Source: Pseudomonas sp. R84 (GTDB lineage: Bacteria > Pseudomonadota > Gammaproteobacteria > Pseudomonadales > Pseudomonadaceae). Taken from it: a stretch of 64,000 bases of DNA. The position numbers and the translations under genes were made by a program. Shown piece by piece: positions 58,115-64,000 of the stretch. Where the stretch lies: NCBI RefSeq assembly GCF_009834515.1, contig NZ_CP019426.1, positions 6,341,501 through 6,405,500 of the forward strand, given 5' to 3'. Below the pieces are notes generated by a model. That model did no database searches. It saw nothing but the letters and a program-made list of their open reading frames with translations, and was not told the origin of the DNA. The number at the start of each line of letters is the position of its first letter. Within the stretch, counting starts at the first letter, position 1.

Positions 58115-58484
58115 CATCGTCGCGGTCAGTGGCTTGCTGCTGACCCTGACCACGTTCATGTTCAATCTGGCGTGGCCGGCGCTCAGTGAAGCGCTGGCGC
58201 TGGATGAATACCAGTCGGGGCCGCTGAACAGAAAACGCAGCAGGGACAAGGTTCGGGGGGCTTTTTACGGGCGCGCGCTGCCGCTGACGTGCGCGTTTGT
58301 GGCGCTGTTTTACGTCAACCTGCCGGCTGCGGTGGGGATTATTCGCAGCAGCACACTGGATCTGTGGGATTTTGATGTGGATCGCACGCTGTACGTAATG
58401 GTCGTAATGGCGTTGCTGGCATTTGCACTGATCAACACGGGATTAACCGTGAAACTGCTCAGAAAATGGCGAAACCTGCGTTAA
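58101..58484 (+). CDS. small membrane protein of argB-pyrE cassette
   Basis: 127 residues with three hydrophobic segments: IVAVSGLLLTLTTFMFNLAWPAL, LPLTCAFVALFYVNLPAAVGII and LYVMVVMALLAFALINTGLTV, joined by a basic loop (NRKRSRDKVRG). It overlaps the helical protein gene by 14 bases and is followed by a long hairpin repeat. A soluble putative DNA- or RNA-binding protein with a small membrane partner is a layout seen in some effector pairs, but no function can be assigned. Confidence 0.72.
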   Translation: MPFSDIVAVSGLLLTLTTFMFNLAWPALSEALALDEYQSGPLNRKRSRDKVRGAFYGRALPLTCAFVALFYVNLPAAVGIIRSSTLDLWDFDVDRTLYVMVVMALLAFALINTGLTVKLLRKWRNLR

Positions 58485-58494
58485 ACCGCCCCCC

Positions 58495-58574
58495 CTGCAG
58501 AAGCTGCCGAAGGCTGCGATCTTTTGATTCTGTTTTTAAGATCAAAAGATCGCAGCCTTCGGCAGCTCCTACAG
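58495..58574. repeat. inverted repeat of the third family (GCTGCGATCTTTTGAT)
   Basis: GCCGAAGGCTGCGATCTTTT and its inverse AAAAGATCGCAGCCTTCGGC form a long hairpin between the convergent membrane-protein gene and pyrE. The T-rich loop and its place could make it a terminator for both. Confidence 0.88.
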
Positions 58575-58586
58575 AATGATGTCGTA

Positions 58587-59231
58587 TCAGACGCCGAACT
58601 GGGCGCGGTACGCTTCCACGGCTGGCAGGTGTTGCTTGAGCTGCGGATCATCGGCAAGGAATTCCAGCACCTGATTCAGCGAAACAATGCTGATCACAGG
58701 AATGCCGAAGTCGCGCTCGACTTCCTGGATGGCCGACAACTCACCATTGCCACGCTCCTGACGGTTCAGGGCAATCAGTACGCCGGCAGCCTTGGCGCCG
58801 TCCTGCGAGGCGATGATCTGCATCACTTCACGGATTGCGGTGCCGGCGGTAATCACGTCATCGATGATCAGCACATCACCGGTCAATGGCGCGCCGACCA
58901 GACTACCGCCTTCGCCATGAGCCTTGGCTTCCTTGCGGTTGAAGCACCATGGCAGGTCACGGTCGTGATGCTCGGCCAGCGCAACGGCAGTAGTTGCCGC
59001 CAGCGGGATGCCTTTGTAGGCCGGGCCGAACAGAACGTCGAAAGGAATACCGCTTTCAGCGATGGCCGCAGCGTAGAAACGCCCGAGCTGCGCCAAGGCC
59101 GAGCCCGAATTGAACAGGCCGGCGTTGAAGAAGTAAGGACTGGCGCGCCCGGACTTCAGGGTGAACTCACCGAAGCGCAAAACGCCGCGATCGATGGCAA
59201 AACGAATGAAATCGCGCTGATACGCTTGCAT
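58587..59231 (-). CDS. pyrE: orotate phosphoribosyltransferase
   Basis: 214 residues from the ATG at 59231. The PRPP loop is [14 protein letters not shown] and the N-terminus [29 protein letters not shown] is standard. It makes OMP in pyrimidine synthesis. It is divergent from crc, with 82 bases between starts, the conserved Pseudomonas pyrE-crc arrangement. Confidence 0.97.
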   Translation of the reverse strand: MQAYQRDFIRFAIDRGVLRFGEFTLKSGRASPYFFNAGLFNSGSALAQLGRFYAAAIAESGIPFDVLFGPAYKGIPLAATTAVALAEHHDRDLPWCFNRKEAKAHGEGGSLVGAPLTGDVLIIDDVITAGTAIREVMQIIASQDGAKAAGVLIALNRQERGNGELSAIQEVERDFGIPVISIVSLNQVLEFLADDPQLKQHLPAVEAYRAQFGV

Positions 59232-59313
59232 GAAAAAAACCCCAAATACCACGGATTTAGCTAATTAGCTTGACGCCGTGTATCATACACGCACGCGATT
59301 TTTGGGGCCATTT

Positions 59314-60093
59314 ATGCGGATCATCAGTGTGAACGTCAATGGTATTCAGGCTGCAGTCGAGCGTGGTTTGCTCAGTTGGCTGCAAGCACAGAATGCCGAC
59401 GTCATCTGCCTGCAGGACACCCGTGCCTCCGCCTTTGAACTGGATGACCCAGCCTTCCAACTGGATGGCTACTTCCTTTATGCCTGCGATGCTGAAGTCC
59501 CTGCCCAAGGCGGCGTGGCTTTGTATTCGCGGTTGCAACCGAAGGCTGTCATCAGCGGTCTCGGTTTCGAGACGGCCGACCGCTACGGGCGCTACCTGCA
59601 AGCAGATTTCGACAAAGTCAGTATTGCCACCTTGCTGCTCCCTTCGGGGATGAACGGCGACGAGGACTTGAACCAGAAGTTCAAGCTCATGGACGACTTC
59701 GGCAAGTACCTGGACAAACAGCGACGCAAACGTCGCGAGTACATTTATTGTGGCTCGTTGTACGTGGCGCAGCAGAAGCTCGACATCAAGAACTGGCGCG
59801 ACAGCCAGCAATCTCCGGGCTTCCTGGCGCCAGAACGCGCCTGGATGGACGAGATTGTCGGCAACATGGGCTACGTAGATGCCCTGCGCGAAGTCAGCCG
59901 TGAAGGCGACCAGTACAGCTGGTGGCCGGACAGCGAACAGGCCGAGATGCTCAATCTGGGCTGGCGTTTCGATTACCAGATCCTGACTCCAGGCCTGCGA
60001 CGCTTTGTGCGCAGCGCACGCCTGCCACGTCAGCCACGGTTCTCGCAGCACGCACCGCTGATCGTCGACTACGACTGGACGCTGACCATCTAA
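59314..60093 (+). CDS. crc: catabolite repression control protein Crc
   Basis: 259 residues from the ATG at 59314. The exonuclease III fold is seen (MRIISVNVNGIQAAVERGLLSWL), but the position beside pyrE and the close match to Crc mark it as the post-transcriptional partner of Hfq in catabolite repression, not an active nuclease. Followed by a strong hairpin terminator. Confidence 0.96.
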   Translation: MRIISVNVNGIQAAVERGLLSWLQAQNADVICLQDTRASAFELDDPAFQLDGYFLYACDAEVPAQGGVALYSRLQPKAVISGLGFETADRYGRYLQADFDKVSIATLLLPSGMNGDEDLNQKFKLMDDFGKYLDKQRRKRREYIYCGSLYVAQQKLDIKNWRDSQQSPGFLAPERAWMDEIVGNMGYVDALREVSREGDQYSWWPDSEQAEMLNLGWRFDYQILTPGLRRFVRSARLPRQPRFSQHAPLIVDYDWTLTI

Positions 60094-60110
60094 GCGTCGT
60101 TTTGCAGTAC

Positions 60111-60146
60111 AAAAAATGCCCGTATCGCAAGATACGGGCATTTTTT
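60111..60146. terminator. bidirectional terminator between crc and gltS
   Basis: AAAAAATGCCCGTATC-GCAA-GATACGGGCATTTTTT. Lies between the convergent crc and gltS genes with T-runs on both sides. Confidence 0.94.
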
Positions 60147-60173
60147 ATGCGGCACTTCCAGACAGGCTCGAAT

Positions 60174-61382
60174 TCAGACTGCGGCGAAGAACGGTAAGGC
60201 CAGATATAGCTTGATCACGATGACATTGATTATGTCGATGAAGAACGCTCCGACCATCGGCACCACCAGAAAAGCGATCTGCGAGGGGCCGTAGCGCTGC
60301 GTCACGGCCTGCATGTTGGCAATGGCAGTCGGCGTGGCACCCAGGCCAAAACCGCAATGTCCCGCCGCCAGGACGGCGGCATCGTAATTACGGCCCATCA
60401 CCCGGAATGTCACGAAAATCGCGAACAGCGCCATGACCATGGCCTGCATCGCCAGAATGATGAAGATCGGCAGCGCTAGCGCGGCCAGATCCCACAACTT
60501 GAGCGACATCAGGGCGATCGCCAGAAACAACGACAGACTGACATTACCCAGTACCGAGACCTCACGCTCAAACACCTGATACAAGCCCAGCGCTGAAAGA
60601 CCGTTGCGCAGCACAACGCCTACAAACAGGACACACACAAACGTCGGCAACTCGAATGCAGTCCCTTGCAGCAGGCCGTTCAACAGATTGCCCGCGAGCA
60701 AGCTGACTGCAATCAGAGCGAGGGTTTCGACAAACGAAAATGGCGTGATCGAGCGCTCCTTGTTCGGCTGTTCAAAACCTTTTGGCAACCGTGGCACTTC
60801 CTGCTGATTGCAACCGGGCACCTCCACTCGCTTGATGAGCAACCGCGCAACCGGCCCGCCGATCAAACCACCCAGCACCAGACCAAACGTCGCGGAGGCC
60901 ATCGCCAGTTCGGACGCCGAGGCCAGACCGTACTTCTCGCTGAATACCGTGCCCCAAGCAGCGCCGGTTCCATGACCGCCCGCCAGGGTGATCGATCCGG
61001 TCAGCAGCCCCATCAACGGGTCGAGCCCAAGCATTTTTGCCAACCCGATCCCCATCGCATTCTGCACCACCAACAGACCGGTGACCGCCAGCAGGAATAT
61101 TCCGACGATGCGCCCGCCTTTTTTCAGACTGGCAAAGTCTGCGCTCAGCCCAATGGTGGCAAAAAAGGCCAGCATCAAAGGTGTTTGCAAGGAAGTATCA
61201 AAGCGAATTTCAATATCGAACGTTCGCAGTAACAGTAAAATCAAGGCAACTACCAAGCCACCTGCGACAGGTTCAGGGATATTGTAACTGCGCATGAAGC
61301 CAACACGCCTAACGAGCCCGCGCCCCAGTAGAAGTACTAAGGAAGCGGCCACAAGCGTTCCGTAAAAATCGAGCTGAATCAT
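60174..61382 (-). CDS. gltS: sodium/glutamate symporter
   Basis: 402 residues with about ten hydrophobic segments. GSITLAGGHGTGAAWGTVFSEKYGL and AAGHCGFGLGATPTAIANMQAV are the two characteristic GltS loops. Na+-coupled glutamate uptake at the inner membrane. Single gene, convergent with crc. Confidence 0.94.
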   Translation of the reverse strand: MIQLDFYGTLVAASLVLLLGRGLVRRVGFMRSYNIPEPVAGGLVVALILLLLRTFDIEIRFDTSLQTPLMLAFFATIGLSADFASLKKGGRIVGIFLLAVTGLLVVQNAMGIGLAKMLGLDPLMGLLTGSITLAGGHGTGAAWGTVFSEKYGLASASELAMASATFGLVLGGLIGGPVARLLIKRVEVPGCNQQEVPRLPKGFEQPNKERSITPFSFVETLALIAVSLLAGNLLNGLLQGTAFELPTFVCVLFVGVVLRNGLSALGLYQVFEREVSVLGNVSLSLFLAIALMSLKLWDLAALALPIFIILAMQAMVMALFAIFVTFRVMGRNYDAAVLAAGHCGFGLGATPTAIANMQAVTQRYGPSQIAFLVVPMVGAFFIDIINVIVIKLYLALPFFAAV

Positions 61383-61738
61383 TGGAATTATTCTTGGCTA
61401 TTTATTCAGAGGCGAATTTTTACCTGCATCCACCCCCTGAACCGGCTGATTGTCTCAACACTGATTACTCGGGAATTCAAGAGCCTTCGATGGCTTGAAC
61501 ATATCTTAATATTTCATTAGAAATATTAGCCGAGCAACTTTAACAATCGTTGACCTTGATTCCAAGGACATGAATCCTAACCAAGCCAATGCAGTTGTGA
61601 CTAAAAGTGTATATGCGAAAATAACAGGACTTGTCATCGCAGCCAGACTATTCCTACATACAGTAACGATTAATTATGCTGCATAAATAAAAATGCCCTG
61701 ACATGTCAGGGCATTGGTATTAGAACTTTGCGCGTTTC
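61383..61738. other. intergenic region with a terminator at its right edge
   Basis: AT-rich region holding the gltS promoter on its left side. No gene is seen. A 24-base perfect palindrome with core TGCCCTGACATGTCAGGGCA (61692-61715) next to a T-tract (read on the minus strand) is the terminator of the DUF4870 gene. Confidence 0.75.
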
Positions 61739-62107
61739 TTATTTGATCAGGCGCCACGTAAATGGATATCTGTAAGGAAAACCTTCATTGGCTTTCACTC
61801 CGGCAATGATCGTCAAAACCAGTGCGCCGATAGCCAGTATTCCCAACAGAAAGAAACCGATGATCAGCACCATCAGCAGAAAGCAGATCAACGATGCAAT
61901 GGCGACAGTGATCTGAAAATTCAGCGCCTCCTTGCCTTGGGCATCGATGAACGGGTCTGTCTCGCGCTTCATCTGCCACAGGATCAACGGCCCGATCAAA
62001 TTGCCGAATGGAATCCAGATCCCCAACAAGGCGGACAAGTGACAAAACATCGCCCATTGGCGAACCTCTTGGCTCGGTTTGGGCAGCAACTCTTGCTCGT
62101 CACTCAT
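61739..62107 (-). CDS. DUF4870 family membrane protein
   Basis: 122 residues. RQWAMFCHLSALLGIWIPFGNLIGPLILWQMKRETDPFIDAQGKEALNFQ is the DUF4870/Tic20-like signature, followed by two or three membrane segments (ITVAIASLICFLLMVLIIGFFLL). Function unknown; inner-membrane. 28 bases after rph on the same strand. Confidence 0.92.
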   Translation of the reverse strand: MSDEQELLPKPSQEVRQWAMFCHLSALLGIWIPFGNLIGPLILWQMKRETDPFIDAQGKEALNFQITVAIASLICFLLMVLIIGFFLLGILAIGALVLTIIAGVKANEGFPYRYPFTWRLIK

Positions 62108-62135
62108 CGCGTCCTCCTTGCGGTTATCAACCTGC

Positions 62136-62858
62136 TCAGTCGGCCAGTGCAGCCTTTTGCAGTTCGAAGATTTCGTTCATGCCCTGCTTGGCCAGTTCCA
62201 GCATGGCGTTCAAGTCTTCAGGCTGGAACGGCGCGCCTTCAGCGGTGCCCTGTACTTCGATGAAACCACCGGTGCTGGTCATCACTACGTTGAGGTCGGT
62301 CTCGGCAGCGGAATCTTCAAGATAGTCCAGATCCAGCACGGCCTCGCCCTGATACATGCCGACGGATACCGCACCGATCATTTGCTTGAGCGGATCGCCA
62401 CCCTTCAGGCCGCCACGCTTCTTGATCACTTTCAGCGCATCAACCAGTGCAACCATTGCGCCAGTGATAGAAGCGGTGCGAGTGCCACCGTCAGCCTGGA
62501 TCACGTCGCAGTCAACGTAAAGGGTGACGTCACCCAGCTTGGACATGTCCAGCGCAGCGCGCAGGGAACGACCGATCAGACGCTGGATTTCCAGGGTGCG
62601 ACCGCCCTGCTTGCCACGGCTCGCTTCACGCTGGTTACGCTCGCCGGTAGCACGCGGCAGCATGCCGTATTCGGCAGTCAACCAGCCTTGGCCCTGGCCC
62701 TTGAGGAAACGCGGCACGCCGTTTTCGACGCTGACGGTGCAGATGACTTTGGTATCACCGAATTCGACCAGTACGGATCCCTCGGCGTGTTTGGTGTAGT
62801 TGCGGGTAATGCGGATCGAGCGGAGCTGATCGGCAGCGCGACCACTTGGACGTTTCAT
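62136..62858 (-). CDS. rph: ribonuclease PH
   Basis: 240 residues from the ATG at 62858. [45 protein letters not shown] and [11 protein letters not shown] are the phosphorolytic RNase PH signatures; the metal/phosphate site lies in [22 protein letters not shown]. It trims tRNA 3' ends. Divergent from yicC. Confidence 0.97.
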   Translation of the reverse strand: MKRPSGRAADQLRSIRITRNYTKHAEGSVLVEFGDTKVICTVSVENGVPRFLKGQGQGWLTAEYGMLPRATGERNQREASRGKQGGRTLEIQRLIGRSLRAALDMSKLGDVTLYVDCDVIQADGGTRTASITGAMVALVDALKVIKKRGGLKGGDPLKQMIGAVSVGMYQGEAVLDLDYLEDSAAETDLNVVMTSTGGFIEVQGTAEGAPFQPEDLNAMLELAKQGMNEIFELQKAALAD

Positions 62859-63127
62859 AGGGAATACCTGTACTGGGGACGGAAAACTGCCGAGCATTAT
62901 AGAGCGCTGCACCGCGCCTGGGCACTCGTTAAAAAATCCGGGCGACGCTCGAAGCCCCTGAAACACCGATTACCGACGGGCTGCAGCCCTTTGTCACACC
63001 GTGTGTTTGGGCGCATTCGCCGCACTGCGCTACAATCCTGCGCCTTTGCTGCCAGTCGGCTTAAATTCATTGATATCGAGCCTGCGGAACATCCTGCTGC
63101 GCCGATCTGCATTGCGAGGTCACCGCC

Positions 63128-63991
63128 ATGGTGCACAGCATGACCGCCTTCGCCCGCGTCGAAAAAGCCGGCGCCCAGGGCACCCTGAGCTGGGAGCTGC
63201 GCTCGGTCAACAGCCGCTATCTGGAGCCACATTTGCGTCTGCCAGAGTCGTTTCGCGACCTCGAAGGCGCGGTGCGTGAAGCGCTGCGTCAGGGCCTGTC
63301 GCGAGGCAAACTCGAATGCACCCTGCGGTTCACCGAAGAAAGCACCGGCAAAACCCTGCAAGTCGATCGCGAGCGCGCCGCGCAACTGGTCGCAGCAGCC
63401 GAGACCATTGCCGGCCTGATCAAGAATCCTGCCGCACTCAATCCCCTGGAAGTGCTGGCCTGGCCCGGTGTACTCGTGGGTGATGCGACTGACCCGCAGG
63501 CATTGAACGCCGACGCACTGGCCCTGTTCAATCAAGGCCTGAAAGAGTTGAAGGCCGGCCGCGAGCGCGAAGGCGCGGAGCTGGCACGCCTGATCAACGA
63601 GCGCCTGACTTCCATTGAAGAAGACGTAGTGACCCTGCGTGAACTGGTGCCACAGATGCTCGCCACCCAACGCCAGAAAGTCCTCGACCGCTTCAACGAC
63701 ATGAAAGCCGAGCTGGACCCGCAGCGCCTCGAACAGGAAATGGTCATGCTCGCGCAAAAGAGCGATGTGGCCGAAGAACTGGATCGCCTGAGCACCCACA
63801 TCATCGAAGTGCGCCGGGTACTGAAGTCCGGCGGCGCTGCCGGGCGCCGCCTGGACTTCCTGATGCAGGAACTCAACCGCGAAGCCAACACACTGGGCTC
63901 CAAGGCCTTCGACCCGCGCAGCACCCAAGCCGCCGTCAACCTCAAGGTGTTGATCGAGCAGATGCGTGAACAAGTGCAGAATATTGAGTAA
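63128..63991 (+). CDS. yicC: YicC family endoribonuclease
   Basis: 287 residues. MVHSMTAFARVEKAGAQGTLSWELRSVNSRYLEPHLRLPE and GGAAGRRLDFLMQELNREANTLGSKAFD are the N- and C-terminal YicC signatures. The family was recently shown to be an endoribonuclease. Divergent from rph. Confidence 0.95.
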   Translation: MVHSMTAFARVEKAGAQGTLSWELRSVNSRYLEPHLRLPESFRDLEGAVREALRQGLSRGKLECTLRFTEESTGKTLQVDRERAAQLVAAAETIAGLIKNPAALNPLEVLAWPGVLVGDATDPQALNADALALFNQGLKELKAGREREGAELARLINERLTSIEEDVVTLRELVPQMLATQRQKVLDRFNDMKAELDPQRLEQEMVMLAQKSDVAEELDRLSTHIIEVRRVLKSGGAAGRRLDFLMQELNREANTLGSKAFDPRSTQAAVNLKVLIEQMREQVQNIE

Positions 63992-64000
63992 GGCAACCCC

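Overview
The window is a piece of a fluorescent-group Pseudomonas chromosome. This rests on gene content and order seen here: pyrE-crc, coaBC-dut-algC-argB, rph and yicC, a dadR-dadA-ridA-dadX alanine-catabolism locus, rpmB-rpmG, Rep helicase followed by xpt, and many inverted pairs of the REP repeat typical of that group. No rRNA, tRNA or CRISPR array was seen.

Region 1 (1 to about 21777) is a Tn7-like transposon inserted in comM (yifB). The transposition genes sit at the right end on the minus strand in the order tnsA, tnsB, tnsC, tniQ, then a zinc-finger protein resembling a tyrosine recombinase without a catalytic core. A convergent large gene may be a distant TnsE. Four TnsB-type repeats lie between tnsA and the comM 3' fragment. 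The left end and the comM 5' half are outside the window, so the element is longer than 21.7 kb. Its cargo looks like a defence island: (a) a three-gene overlapping operon of uncharacterised proteins (300-2461); (b) a fossil IS66; (c) a small HTH regulator divergent from a gamma-class adenine DNA methyltransferase followed by a SIR2-like NADase; (d) a three-gene operon of phosphoribosyltransferase, ORC/CDC6-like ATPase and a protein with a CARF-like GTKPM motif; (e) a TIR-domain protein; (f) a DUF6957 gene paired with an AbrB-DUF2384 antitoxin-like gene; (g) an exported VirB10-like beta-barrel protein. Several of these act, or are likely to act, on NAD or nucleotides.

Region 2 (21778 to 64000) is ordinary chromosome: the comM 3' fragment, a DUF4432 protein, a chemoreceptor, a LysR regulator divergent from a MATE pump, a GGDEF-EAL protein, rep, xpt, an acetyl-CoA hydrolase/transferase, cytochrome c5, the dad locus with an XRE-cupin regulator, polyamine/GABA-type catabolic genes (PuuB-like oxidase, PuuC-like aldehyde dehydrogenase, cupin), a MocR regulator divergent from a DUF1127 gene, a phospholipase D lipoprotein, an MFS carrier, ribosomal L28 and L33, a peptide-binding protein, radC divergent from coaBC-dut, algC, argB, a three-gene unknown cassette, pyrE divergent from crc, gltS, DUF4870, rph divergent from yicC.

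The main candidates for new biology are the methyltransferase-SIR2 pair, the PRTase-ATPase-CARF-like operon, the 300-2461 operon, the DUF6957/AbrB-DUF2384 pair and the REP-flanked cassette between argB and pyrE. All functional claims come from reading motifs by eye; no database search was run.
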